Assembly (NCBI GenBank): GCA_013286645.1
Contig: JABDFJ010000012.1
Span: forward strand, 1-47,651
Source of the DNA: Chlamydiota bacterium
Lineage (GTDB): Bacteria > Chlamydiota > Chlamydiia > Chlamydiales > Parachlamydiaceae
Direction: 5' to 3'
Length of the DNA: 47,651 bases
Of the stretch, positions 25,955 through 34,879 are shown in pieces. The position numbers and the translations under genes are program-made. Numbering within the stretch: position 1 is the stretch's first letter; each line of letters begins with the position of its first letter. The notes below the pieces were generated by a model. The model saw only the letters and a program-made list of their open reading frames with translations. It was not told the origin of the DNA and made no database searches.

Positions 25955-26701
25955 ATGTCCGTATGGGCAATAGCAGATTTACACCTTTCCTTTGGCGTGC
26001 CAGACAAAGCCATGGATGTCTTCGGCGAGAAATGGCAACACCATCCCGATAAAATTTCCCACCACTGGAAAAATCTGATCACCTCAGAGGATTTGGTCCT
26101 ATTACCAGGGGACATCTCCTGGGCCATGCACCCCGAAGAAGCCCTACCCGACCTACAATGGATCGATGCTCTGCCCGGCACTAAAGTCATGATTCGCGGC
26201 AACCACGACTATTGGTGGAGCTCCTTAAGTAAAGTCGAGAAAATTTTGCCCAAATCGATCCATCTCATTCAAAACAATGCCTTTCATTGGAACGATATCG
26301 CCATCTGCGGAGCACGTCTATGGGATACCCCTGAGTTTTCGTTTGCTCCCTATATTGACTATGCAGATAACCCACGGGCAAAAAAGCTGTCGGAAGTCGA
26401 TTCCCCCGCTGAAGCTGAAAAGATCTTTCTACGCGAATTAGCGCGTCTAGAGATGAGCTTAAAAGCCCTCCCCAAAAACATCACCACCTGCATTGCCATG
26501 ACCCACTACCCTCCTATTGGCGCTGATTTGCAGGCTTCCCGCGCTTCAGCATTATTAGAGAAATATCACGTAGCCGCTTGCGTGTTTGGCCATTTACATA
26601 ATGTCAAACCCCAAGCTCTCCCTTTTGGTATTAAAAATAATGTCCATTATACTCTTGTAGCGGCAGATTATATCGACTTCATCCCCGTTAAGCTGCTATA
26701 A
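25955..26701 (+). CDS. Calcineurin-like metallophosphoesterase
   Basis: A 248-residue soluble protein with the full metal-ligand series of the family: [31 protein letters not shown] and FGHLHN. GGAG lies 8 nt before ATG 25955. The substrate is unknown. It sits between glgC and pgm, which suggests co-expression with glycogen metabolism, but nothing in the sequence shows a sugar-phosphate substrate. Confidence 0.88.
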   Translation: MSVWAIADLHLSFGVPDKAMDVFGEKWQHHPDKISHHWKNLITSEDLVLLPGDISWAMHPEEALPDLQWIDALPGTKVMIRGNHDYWWSSLSKVEKILPKSIHLIQNNAFHWNDIAICGARLWDTPEFSFAPYIDYADNPRAKKLSEVDSPAEAEKIFLRELARLEMSLKALPKNITTCIAMTHYPPIGADLQASRASALLEKYHVAACVFGHLHNVKPQALPFGIKNNVHYTLVAADYIDFIPVKLL

Positions 26702-26733
26702 CCACATTCGGCATATGTAACCAGAGGATAACT

Positions 26734-28386
26734 ATGAAGATCAGCCCACTTGCTGGCAAACAAGCCCCAACATCCTTGCTCGTCAATGTCCCCAGCCTCA
26801 TCAATGCCTATTATACCGAACAACCAGATCCTTCCATACCCGTTCAACGCGTAGAATTTGGCACTTCAGGACATCGCGGCTGCTCATTCGATAAAAGCTT
26901 CAATGAAAACCATATCCTTGCCATTAGCCAAGCCATCTGTTTATATCGCGCCCAAAACCAGATCGATGGTCCCCTATTCCTTGGCATGGATACGCACGCT
27001 CTCTCGCTACCAGCATTTAAAACGGCACTAGAAGTGCTTGCCGCCAATCACGTCGATGTGATGCTCTCCGAGGGAGATGAATTCACTCCCACACCTGCTA
27101 TTTCCCATGCCATCCTCACATACAACCGTACGCAAAAGATCAAACTCGCCGATGGCATTGTGATCACACCTTCACATAACCCTCCAACAGAAGGCGGATT
27201 CAAATACAACCCACCAAACGGGGGGCCCGCCGAGCCTGTCATTACGAATTGGGTGCAAGCCAAAGCCAACGAAATCCTCGAAAATGGGATGCAAGGCGTG
27301 AAAAGAATTCCCTTCGAAAAAGCACTCCAGGCTGCAACCACACACCGCTATAACTATCTTCACGCCTACGTCAGCGATCTGGAAAATATCATCGACATGG
27401 AAGTCATACGCCGCTCTAACATCCATCTTGGTGTAGATCCCCTGGGCGGCGCTGGCGTCCACTATTGGAAACATATCGCCAAGCACTACGGCTTGAATTT
27501 GACCATCACGAATGAAATCATTGATCCCACCTTCAGCTTCATGGCGGTAGATTGGGATGGCAAAATTCGTATGGATCCCTCATCAAAATACGCCATGCAA
27601 GGGTTAATAGGCCTAAAAGATCGCTTTGACATCGCCTTCGCTTGTGATACCGACTACGATAGACACGGCATCGTGACTAAAAGTGTGGGCTTACTTCCCC
27701 CCAATCATTATTTGTCCGTGGCCATCTTTTACCTATTCCAACATCGACCTCTATGGCAGCAAAATAAAGGGGTAGGTAAAACACTCGTCAGCAGCCAAAT
27801 GATTGATTGCGTCACAGCCAAGCTCGGACGCAAGTTGTATGAGGTCCCTGTGGGCTTTAAATGGTTCGTCGATGGCTTATTTGATGGCTCTTTAGGCTTT
27901 GTGGGTGAAGAAAGTGCCGGTGCCTCCTTTGCGCGCTTGGATGGCACTGTATGGACAACAGATAAAGATGGGATTATTTTAGCTCTGCTGGCCGCAGAGA
28001 TCACTGCCAAGCTAGGTCGCGATCCTGGCGAAATCTATCAAGAGCTCACGCGCGAATTTGGGGCGCCAGCTTATGGTCGGATTGAAGCGCCAGCGACCCC
28101 CAAACAAAAGCAGATATTGAAAAACCTGAATCCCCAAAGTGTACTTTCCAAAGAATTGGCGGGCGAAAAAATTCAGTCCATTCTTACAAAAGCACCGGGC
28201 AATGACGCTCCTATTGGGGGCTTAAAAGTGATAGCCCAAAATGGATGGTTTGCTGCGCGCCCTTCAGGCACGGAAGATATCTACAAAATCTATGGGGAAA
28301 GTTTTCTTGGGGAAGAGCATCTCAACCTCATTTTCAAAGAAGCACAAACCATTGTGGATGCAGCTTTAATAAGGACCCAGCCATAA
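26734..28386 (+). CDS. pgm: Phosphoglucomutase (alpha-D-glucose-specific)
   Basis: Interconverts glucose-6-phosphate and glucose-1-phosphate. Motifs: catalytic serine loop [15 protein letters not shown], metal loop [11 protein letters not shown], sugar loop [14 protein letters not shown] and the phosphate-binding [15 protein letters not shown] near the C-terminus. Length 550 aa agrees with the E. coli Pgm type. A weak AGAGGA lies 9 nt before ATG 26734. Last gene of the glgC cluster; a GAACGCGAAG hairpin follows its stop directly. Confidence 0.95.
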   Translation: MKISPLAGKQAPTSLLVNVPSLINAYYTEQPDPSIPVQRVEFGTSGHRGCSFDKSFNENHILAISQAICLYRAQNQIDGPLFLGMDTHALSLPAFKTALEVLAANHVDVMLSEGDEFTPTPAISHAILTYNRTQKIKLADGIVITPSHNPPTEGGFKYNPPNGGPAEPVITNWVQAKANEILENGMQGVKRIPFEKALQAATTHRYNYLHAYVSDLENIIDMEVIRRSNIHLGVDPLGGAGVHYWKHIAKHYGLNLTITNEIIDPTFSFMAVDWDGKIRMDPSSKYAMQGLIGLKDRFDIAFACDTDYDRHGIVTKSVGLLPPNHYLSVAIFYLFQHRPLWQQNKGVGKTLVSSQMIDCVTAKLGRKLYEVPVGFKWFVDGLFDGSLGFVGEESAGASFARLDGTVWTTDKDGIILALLAAEITAKLGRDPGEIYQELTREFGAPAYGRIEAPATPKQKQILKNLNPQSVLSKELAGEKIQSILTKAPGNDAPIGGLKVIAQNGWFAARPSGTEDIYKIYGESFLGEEHLNLIFKEAQTIVDAALIRTQP

Positions 28387-28387
28387 T

Positions 28388-28490
28388 GAACGCGAAGATC
28401 ACGAAGCAAGCGAAGACATCGCGAAGATTGTTTTTTTACAACATACGAATCTTCGCGTTTTCTTCGCTTGCTTCGCGACCTTCGCGCTCA
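28388..28490. terminator. GAACGCGAAG hairpin behind pgm
   Basis: The module GAACGCGAAGATCACGAAGC and its continuation pair with GCTTGCTTCGCGACCTTCGC (about 28464-28488), loop TTTTTTTACAACATAC. Placed 2 nt after the pgm stop, it can act as a terminator for pgm, and the same fold would form on the other strand for nrdJ transcripts. It shares its arms with the 6.5 kb element. Confidence 0.7.
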
Positions 28491-28496
28491 AAAATC

Positions 28497-28558
28497 AATT
28501 GGACATGGACTACCTGGACGAATTGGACAGGGCAGTCCAATTCGTCCATGTCCATCCA
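28497..28558. terminator. TGGAC palindrome behind nrdJ
   Basis: TTGGACATGGACTACCTGGA and CGAATTGGAC pair with GTCCAATTCGTCCATGTCCA about a GGGCA loop. It is 10 nt after the nrdJ stop (28568, minus strand), so it suits termination of nrdJ. It is the same 9-mer module as at 9094-9200. Confidence 0.65.
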
Positions 28559-28567
28559 TTCTGCCCT

Positions 28568-30580
28568 TTAGCGGATGGGGCAAGCGCCTGTGGTACAAGC
28601 TTCAGCGGTCAACTCATCACGCATCTCAATGCCAGCATAGTCGATCTCTTTCAGCTTTGACACATAAGTATCATAGCCTTCTTTAGTCGTCACTTCTTGA
28701 GGCAAATAAGCATACCCTAAATCTTCCGCGTTTTTGGTTGGATCATTGCGGAATAAGAACGACACACCTACATAGCATTCCCAATTTTTGAGCAACCAAT
28801 CGATAATCGCTGGCACTTCGGAAGGATCGTAAGAAACGGTGTTCGACACGTTCTGTTCACACCATGTCTCTTGCAGCACACGATACCATTCGAGCTGCTG
28901 CACCGCCGTTTCGGTATTGACTTCAACTTCTTCAACCTTACCTGATTTTCGCGTGACCGTCGTGCGTGTAAATGGGATATTATCATATTTTACCGGAAAC
29001 TTCACCAACACCGATTCTGGCTCAAATGGCTTTTCGATCACCATATAGCCAGCGTTACGGAAACGTGTGACCAATGGATCATGCTTGGAATAGGTAATAT
29101 TGTTAAATAAATACTTTCCTAAAGGCATATGGATACCCTCAGGCACTTCACCCCATTCTTCTGTTCCCATAATCTTGCTTAAAGTGCCGCTTGGCTTAAC
29201 ACAGGTGACGTTCTTTGGCAATGGTGCATTTAACTCATTAGCCATGCTATAGGCCGCACTCACGGTAATGTTGCGCATACGCTTGTAATCATATGCTGTC
29301 AAATCTGGTCGGCCACGAATACCCGTCAATCCCACACCACACAGGTGCAAAAATTGGTTATTCAAATGCCACGCTTCTTGCAAAATCTCATCGCGCAAAT
29401 TCACCATCGTTTGACGGTAATTCATACGCCCTGCAATAAACAACGCGCGCTCCAATCCCACCTTATCACCTTTAAAGGCTAATACGTTCACTTCTGTCAA
29501 ATTACAGAAGCTCTTATTGCCTAAAAGAATTTCCACACAAGGGTTGCATCCTTTGAACCATGGCGCACGACGCTCTGCTTCACCACCATTGATAAAACCT
29601 GGCTCTGACCCCCCCGACTCCAGCATCATTTGGAAAAGATTTTCCAGCTCTTGTTTCGTGGGTTTGTCGCGGAAAAGCAAACTGTTGTTCGATTGCTGAC
29701 GGTGCGAATTGCCTTTAAGCCACCATTCTTTCTTGGCGAGCGCAAAATCTTCCCACTCCGGCTGTCCATATTCAAACAAGGCGATCTGTGCCGAACGACG
29801 GCTAGAAAGTATTGTGCCTAACCAGTTAACGATATCCAAAATATCCATGCGCGTTAACAACTGATCCGCACGATCAGACAAAATTTTGGCAATGGCTTTA
29901 AAAGCCTTAGAAATCTGCTCATCACCAGAAGAGATCCATCCATAGCCTTTAAGACGGGTTCCAGCCGGACGAATTTCAGAAAAATCCAAAACGAGTCTAC
30001 GTGCCGGAAACTTACCTGCGACAAGTTTACCAATGGCTTTCGCCCAGGCAATCGCAGAGTCACCCACTTTAATCGTCCAGGTATATGTTTCTGGTTCATA
30101 AGTCTCAACATTATGTTGCACGCCACCTTTGGTCGTGCGATTAGAACGAATCACTTTAATTTCATGCAGAGGTCGTCGGAAACCATTTAGCGTTCCTGTA
30201 ATAGGCCTAAAACCAACACCACACCCTTGAAGCAGCAACCAAAGCACGTCCACCATGTCATAAACGGTTTCAACATGTGTATAAGAGCAGTTGAACATGC
30301 TGGACTCTCGCGTACGGCTTAACTCTGTCCCACCCAACCACAAAGTACGTCCTGCTACTGCAATATAGCGATTAAGAATGAGATGGCGCATTTCTTCAAG
30401 TTCATCATCTTCGCGATCGTTTAGTGTACGTCCTAATGCACGCTCCCACAACCAGCGTTGATGGCCGACAACACGTGCGACTACTTGATCCCAGCTTTCA
30501 AGTAAAGAATCGCCCTCTTTCACCGGACGGTGATACGTTCGCAAGGCTGTTGCCATAGCCCTCGATGTTGGTTTAGTCAT
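28568..30580 (-). CDS. nrdJ: Adenosylcobalamin-dependent ribonucleoside-triphosphate reductase (class II)
   Basis: A 670-aa monomeric class II ribonucleotide reductase of the Lactobacillus leichmannii RTPR type. The active-site block CNPCVEILLGNKSFCNLTEVN is represented by N-P-C-V-E and a Cys nine residues after the Glu, the same spacing as N406/C408/E410/C419 in RTPR. A first redox Cys is in MFNCSYTHVE, and the C-terminal swinging-arm pair is CTTGAC. The start at ATG 30580 is chosen because GGGAG lies 6 nt before it; an upstream GTG/ATG-type extension to 30688 would run through promoter and NrdR boxes. Needs adenosylcobalamin; no B12 gene or riboswitch is in the window. Confidence 0.93.
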   Translation of the reverse strand: MTKPTSRAMATALRTYHRPVKEGDSLLESWDQVVARVVGHQRWLWERALGRTLNDREDDELEEMRHLILNRYIAVAGRTLWLGGTELSRTRESSMFNCSYTHVETVYDMVDVLWLLLQGCGVGFRPITGTLNGFRRPLHEIKVIRSNRTTKGGVQHNVETYEPETYTWTIKVGDSAIAWAKAIGKLVAGKFPARRLVLDFSEIRPAGTRLKGYGWISSGDEQISKAFKAIAKILSDRADQLLTRMDILDIVNWLGTILSSRRSAQIALFEYGQPEWEDFALAKKEWWLKGNSHRQQSNNSLLFRDKPTKQELENLFQMMLESGGSEPGFINGGEAERRAPWFKGCNPCVEILLGNKSFCNLTEVNVLAFKGDKVGLERALFIAGRMNYRQTMVNLRDEILQEAWHLNNQFLHLCGVGLTGIRGRPDLTAYDYKRMRNITVSAAYSMANELNAPLPKNVTCVKPSGTLSKIMGTEEWGEVPEGIHMPLGKYLFNNITYSKHDPLVTRFRNAGYMVIEKPFEPESVLVKFPVKYDNIPFTRTTVTRKSGKVEEVEVNTETAVQQLEWYRVLQETWCEQNVSNTVSYDPSEVPAIIDWLLKNWECYVGVSFLFRNDPTKNAEDLGYAYLPQEVTTKEGYDTYVSKLKEIDYAGIEMRDELTAEACTTGACPIR

Positions 30581-30605
30581 AGTCACTCCCTCTCTTAAAA
30601 TTATT

Positions 30606-30634
30606 ATTTTATCACAATCAACAAACAAAAACAA
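30606..30634 (-). promoter_or_regulatory. nrdJ promoter
   Basis: On the minus strand: -35 TTGTTT, 17-nt spacer, -10 TAAAAT. Transcription would begin about 20 nt before ATG 30580. The two NrdR boxes lie 19-66 nt upstream of the -35. Confidence 0.55.
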
Positions 30635-30652
30635 TCGATATATCCCCAAAAA

Positions 30653-30668
30653 ACACAACATCTTGTGT
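30653..30668 (-). promoter_or_regulatory. NrdR box, promoter-proximal
   Basis: Minus-strand sequence ACACAAGATGTTGTGT, a 16-bp palindrome with the ACAC...GTGT ends of the NrdR box consensus. It starts exactly 32 bp (three helical turns) from the second box, the usual NrdR arrangement. Confidence 0.8.
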
Positions 30669-30684
30669 TGATTTCGCCATCGAA

Positions 30685-30700
30685 TCACAACCGCTTGTGT
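30685..30700 (-). promoter_or_regulatory. NrdR box, promoter-distal
   Basis: Minus-strand sequence ACACAAGCGGTTGTGA, a slightly weaker copy, 32 bp from the proximal box. The ATP/dATP-sensing repressor NrdR binds such pairs to control ribonucleotide reductase genes; an nrdR gene is not in the window. Confidence 0.78.
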
Positions 30701-30858
30701 TTTTCGCCCCTTGATATCGGCCTTTTTTGCTTAAAAGTCAAGACGGAGTTTGATTTTGAAATTGTTGTGGAGGTACTTAGTGATTAAAAGCTAGACATCT
30801 GAATATGAAAGAGATACAAAAAAATACCACAAATCGTATCTATTTCATTATGAAAGAA

Positions 30859-31842
30859 TTAGGAAGGGAAAAATTTCAGAAAAGCACTCAAATCGGGATC
30901 GCGTAAACTGAATGCTTTTTCTGGAGAAACGGCCTCGCGTTTATTCAAAATAACTTGGAGTGCTTTTTCAATAGCTTCACGATCGAGTCGGTGATAGAAA
31001 TCGATGCACACAGATACTAGGACTTGAAAGTCATCTTCATTTTGCAGCAAAGGAGTTGTTTTATGCACTAGACGGGAGAAAGTTTTTTCATCTCCATTGC
31101 GCACTAAGTACGCTAGCATCTCAAAGTTGAGTTCTAAATCTGGCTCACTTGCTTTGTCATCAATTAATTGCTCAATAATGTCATTGGCTTCATTCAAGTC
31201 GGCTGCTGCGCACAGTCGTGCGCGAAGAAATTCAAACCAATTTTCTTCGTGAATATAGCTGCTAAAGCCTTCGAGCAATTCAGCTGCATAGGAATTATTG
31301 TGATTATCAATTTGATCAGAGATAAAGTCGTAGAGAAAACTTTCCACATCATTAGCGCAGCTAGCATCCAGAAATTCAAAAGCCTCTACTGGATCGGCGC
31401 CATCATCAACATTTTCATCTAAGATGACTTGCAAATTAGCCAATGCATCTTGAATTGCTTCCACATTTTGCACTTGCTGTCTATCATATAAATGGATCTG
31501 GTGGTCGATTTCATCGCAAAAAATAGACACACAGGTCTTTTCGGGCAGCAAACGGCGCCATAATTCAAAGATCAACAAATACACTTGATCTTGTGTTTGT
31601 ATATCGACATTGGCATCGGCAATCAAAGCTTCCGTCAAATCCTCTGGTGTATCAACAGTTTCAGCGTAGGCTTTAAATGAGGTTTTATCGAGGTATAACC
31701 CTTTATCTTCAAGTCGTTCAAATAAATTATCCACAGGCATCGAACGATAATCTTCGATCTGCCAGGCTTCCACTTCCAAAGTAGGATCAAGAACCCAATT
31801 CATGCGTAGTGAATTGTAAAGCGCGCGTCGATTAATTTCCAT
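30859..31842 (-). CDS. Acidic hypothetical protein
   Basis: A soluble, strongly acidic, mainly helical protein of about 327 residues without signal peptide or recognised domain. The frame is open from 31875 with ATGs at 31875, 31866, 31854 and 31842; I prefer 31842 (MEINRRALYN) because an AGGT lies just before it and because the region above 31866 belongs to the GTGCCC repeat. The repeat therefore touches the 5' end of this gene. I believe similar proteins occur in chlamydiae, but cannot name one. The 278 bp in front of nrdJ (30581-30858) holds the nrdJ promoter and this gene's 3' end. Confidence 0.7.
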   Translation of the reverse strand: MEINRRALYNSLRMNWVLDPTLEVEAWQIEDYRSMPVDNLFERLEDKGLYLDKTSFKAYAETVDTPEDLTEALIADANVDIQTQDQVYLLIFELWRRLLPEKTCVSIFCDEIDHQIHLYDRQQVQNVEAIQDALANLQVILDENVDDGADPVEAFEFLDASCANDVESFLYDFISDQIDNHNNSYAAELLEGFSSYIHEENWFEFLRARLCAAADLNEANDIIEQLIDDKASEPDLELNFEMLAYLVRNGDEKTFSRLVHKTTPLLQNEDDFQVLVSVCIDFYHRLDREAIEKALQVILNKREAVSPEKAFSLRDPDLSAFLKFFPS

Positions 31843-31865
31843 AATACCTGCCATATTCACAGCCA

Positions 31866-31978
31866 TTTCCGCCAAAAAACCCGCGCCCGTGCCCGTGCCC
31901 GTGCCCGAAAATATGGGCTTTCGCGAAAGAAATGCTGATCAATCTGTTGCTTTTCTAAGCATAAAGTTTTCTAGCGAC
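31866..31978. repeat. GTGCCC-containing interspersed repeat, copy 2
   Basis: Matches copy 1 (4730-4852): CCGCCAAAAAACCCGC, tandem GTGCCC (four units instead of three), CGAAAATATGGGCTTTCGCG, GTTGCTTTTCTAAGC and a closing TTTTCTAGCG. Hexamer number differs between copies. It directly abuts the possible starts of the acidic hypothetical gene. Confidence 0.72.
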
Positions 31979-32027
31979 AATAGCCACCATATTCAAACGA
32001 TAACTAGCATATAGCAAAACGAATAAA

Positions 32028-32160
32028 GCAACCAGAGAAAGGAGAAAGGCGAAAGGCGAAAGGTTAAAAAAAGGCAAAAAAGGAGAGCTAAAGACTTAAT
32101 CCTCAGGCTTAAGTTTTCTTTTTCGCCTTTAGCCTTTCGCCTTTCTCCTTTCTCTAAGGC
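32028..32160 (-). terminator. AAAGGCG-type hairpin behind the Bat operon
   Basis: GAGAAAGGAGAAAGGCGAAA and a further AAAGG run pair with the CCTTT-rich TTTCGCCTTTCTCCTTTCTC that overlaps the last codons of the batE-like gene. A T-rich stretch lies in the loop. It suits termination of the minus-strand operon; the same module builds the convergent terminator at 39762-39899. Confidence 0.65.
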
Positions 32161-32972
32161 CCGATCAGCCTGATGGCATCCTGAGGTACATACCCCAACT
32201 CTCCATTCGGCGATAACACCTTAAACCAACTACCATCGGGCAAAATGCTCAACACTTCCAGCGTCATGCCCGTCGGCAACGGTTGCTGGGTTACTTTGGC
32301 AAATTGCTCACCCGCATCGCGGCGCAATTCCGTCGATTGTACCAATGTAGCTTCTAGGGGCGCTAAATAGCGCGTGTATCCCAAGCTAAGCAACATGATC
32401 CCCATCAAACTTCCCGCCACCACAGCGCTTTTCAAATACCACACATGCTTTGACCATAAATAGGCAGAGTAGAAAAACAACGTAAAGAGGCAAAAAACAG
32501 CAAACAGCTGCAAACGCTCAGGCAAGGAAAAATAGGTATGGAAAAAGAACACTCGACCAATCAGCCCCTTCTCATCACTGTGAGGCAGCGACAATTTATC
32601 TTGCACCACCGCCAGATTGTGCTGCACGCGATCCGCACGAGGCATCAACGCCTTAGCGCGCTGGTAATACAAAATTGCCCAACCATACTGGCCGAGCTGA
32701 AAATAGGTGTTGCCAATGTTATAATATAACCTTCCAGTACCATATTGCGGCTGATAATCTTGTTCGAGAGCGACATATAAATCTAACGCTTGATTGAAGG
32801 CTTGCTTGCGTTGAGCGACGGTTTTTGCTTTCTCGCCAGTTTGATAGTTGTCAGCAGCATCTTTTAAGCGGGAGTCTCCACCTCTAAAGCTCAGTGCTAG
32901 GCCACCAAGCAGCAGCAAACACAGAAAGAAGATGAGCAGTGTTTTAAAGCTCAGTGGAAATTGCTTAATCAT
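32154..32972 (-). CDS. BatE-like TPR and SH3 membrane protein
   Basis: A 272-residue membrane protein: N-terminal TM (FKTLLIFFLCLLLLGGLAL), a periplasmic TPR pair (LYYNIGNTYFQLGQYGWAIL), two further TM segments (about residues 143-190) and a C-terminal bacterial SH3 domain (TLEVLSILPDGSWFKVLSPN, GYVP). This is the layout of BatE proteins of the aerotolerance (Bat) cluster. It overlaps batD by 4 nt. The role of Bat proteins is not well established; the envelope-stress role is family knowledge. Confidence 0.75.
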   Translation of the reverse strand: MIKQFPLSFKTLLIFFLCLLLLGGLALSFRGGDSRLKDAADNYQTGEKAKTVAQRKQAFNQALDLYVALEQDYQPQYGTGRLYYNIGNTYFQLGQYGWAILYYQRAKALMPRADRVQHNLAVVQDKLSLPHSDEKGLIGRVFFFHTYFSLPERLQLFAVFCLFTLFFYSAYLWSKHVWYLKSAVVAGSLMGIMLLSLGYTRYLAPLEATLVQSTELRRDAGEQFAKVTQQPLPTGMTLEVLSILPDGSWFKVLSPNGELGYVPQDAIRLIGP

Positions 32973-34879
32973 GCTATCCCTCCCTGCCCATGACTCTGCC
33001 GGATCTTTTCCAACAACGCAACAGCCATCGCCTGCACAGTCGCATAATCCAAAATATCTCTCCCAGCATATTCACGTCCGGCAAAACGCTTCTCTTCAAT
33101 ATCGCATAAAAATGCCCGCACCTCGCTACAAAGGCCTTTAGTGGGCAATTTTTCATCCGCGATATCATCTTTTGAAAGATACCCTTTTTCAACTAAAGCC
33201 ATTTTCAATGCCTTGTTAATACCTTCAAAATATTTTGGAGAGCCTTCCGGCTGCTGTAAAGCCTGACGTAAAACTGATTGGCTAGTCAGAACCTTAGCTT
33301 GCTTTTGTTGCTGCCACAAATAGGTGCGGACATAGCGTTGATAGAGAACTAATCCAATGCCTAACGGTACAAGACCAAAAACCCACCACGTACCTCCAAA
33401 GCGGTTGTATAAATCGGCAGCATCCAACACATAGATTCCTTCCACTTCAATAAGAGAAGGTGCATATGAGGATGTTTGAAGGGAGTGATCTCCCGAATAA
33501 GCAGGCTGTGGAGCTTCCTTAGAAACATTGCCTACTGCAGGTGCACTTGTTGTTTGGGACTTTGCCGTTTTAACTACAATAGGGATGGCTTGACTATGCA
33601 AAATGGTATAATCGACAGTATCGGGATTAAAATATGAGAATTCAATACTCGGAATTTCCTTAATCTCATTCGTCAATGGTCGCAATTGCAAAATATACGT
33701 TTTGGTGTCATCGTGAACCTCTTCTTGAGGTGGTAAATCATTAAAGCGGAAAAAACCACTGAAACCTGGCTGACGCTCAATATTCGGCAAAGGGACATTC
33801 TGTACATTTCCCCGCCCTGTGATTGCGACAACAAGCGTGATGACATCTCCCACATTAATTTCAGCAGCACTTTTTAATGTTACGTTGAATTCATAAGCAC
33901 CAACAGCTCCATTGAAGGAAGTGGGCTGATTTTTTTCAGGAAATGGCAATACGGTTATAGTTACGGGGGGAGCTATCGATGTAAGCTTTGGGGAAGTATG
34001 GACATGCTTTCCCGAAGCATCTTCTTGGTAAGCATAACCAGCAATTTCAGATGGACCGTAGGAGAAATCCCCAGGTTTGACCGCTTCCACTTCTTGCGAA
34101 ATCTGGCTGATGCTTACATTCCCTTGCACGGAATCCTTAATTTCCTTTTCACCAATCTTTGTCATACCCTGGGCATCGAGCAACGGTAACTTCTCGTCTG
34201 TGAGTTCAATATGACCGCTAAAATAATAGCGATAGGTCAATGTTGTCCGTTGCCCAGGGTATAACGCATTTTTGCCCTCAACCAGCGCTTCTAAACGCAA
34301 TGAAGGCTCTGTTGAGACAGGATTTTTAACTACAGGGGAAGAAGGCGGAGAGACCTGCGGTGAAGGAGGTGAGGAAGCTTTCGGACTCGGAGGGGATTGC
34401 GTGGGAGAGGGAGTACCTGGAGAGTCTGTGGCAGCGGAATTTGGCTTAGCTTGTACGCTATAGCTGAGCATTACAGATTGATAGTTTTTTTCTCCCACTT
34501 TTACACTAACCGCTGGCAAAGCATATAATCCAGGCGATTTCCCGGGGATGCGAAAACTATAGATCGTAAGAATTAAGGGATTATTAGGATCGAACTGGAC
34601 GTCCTTAACAAATTCAACAGCTAACGGCTCTTTACCCATGCGAAAACTGTTTACATCTACCACATTATTTTTGTTGTGCGTAATCATCACCGAACCTGTG
34701 ATCGGTTGATTTTCATCGATCGAACTCGCATCCAGCTGGGTGACGACTTTATCATCATTTAGAAAAGCTGTTACCTCATCAGCATAGAGTGATCGACATA
34801 ATACAAGCCAAAAAAAGCCTAATGCTATGACACTCCTGGGTGTTACCATCCATTGGAACATTTTCTTTACCTTTACCAT
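32969..34879 (-). CDS. batD: BatD-like protein
   Basis: A 636-residue protein with a signal peptide, then repeated Ig-like beta domains starting DEVTAFLNDDKVV and DENQPITGSVMITHN, a Pro/Ser-rich linker (about residues 150-190), a further VGDVITLVVAITGRGNVQNV domain typical of BatD, one TM near residue 505 and a cytoplasmic tail. It matches the BatD family in order and length. It overlaps both operon neighbours. Function in the Bat complex is inferred from the family. Confidence 0.85.
   Translation of the reverse strand: MVKVKKMFQWMVTPRSVIALGFFWLVLCRSLYADEVTAFLNDDKVVTQLDASSIDENQPITGSVMITHNKNNVVDVNSFRMGKEPLAVEFVKDVQFDPNNPLILTIYSFRIPGKSPGLYALPAVSVKVGEKNYQSVMLSYSVQAKPNSAATDSPGTPSPTQSPPSPKASSPPSPQVSPPSSPVVKNPVSTEPSLRLEALVEGKNALYPGQRTTLTYRYYFSGHIELTDEKLPLLDAQGMTKIGEKEIKDSVQGNVSISQISQEVEAVKPGDFSYGPSEIAGYAYQEDASGKHVHTSPKLTSIAPPVTITVLPFPEKNQPTSFNGAVGAYEFNVTLKSAAEINVGDVITLVVAITGRGNVQNVPLPNIERQPGFSGFFRFNDLPPQEEVHDDTKTYILQLRPLTNEIKEIPSIEFSYFNPDTVDYTILHSQAIPIVVKTAKSQTTSAPAVGNVSKEAPQPAYSGDHSLQTSSYAPSLIEVEGIYVLDAADLYNRFGGTWWVFGLVPLGIGLVLYQRYVRTYLWQQQKQAKVLTSQSVLRQALQQPEGSPKYFEGINKALKMALVEKGYLSKDDIADEKLPTKGLCSEVRAFLCDIEEKRFAGREYAGRDILDYATVQAMAVALLEKIRQSHGQGGIA

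Noticed and set aside
30581-30858. Possible cobalamin riboswitch before the B12-dependent reductase
   Set aside because: The leader is about 20 nt after the predicted start of transcription and shows no B12-box; the palindromes present fit NrdR boxes.
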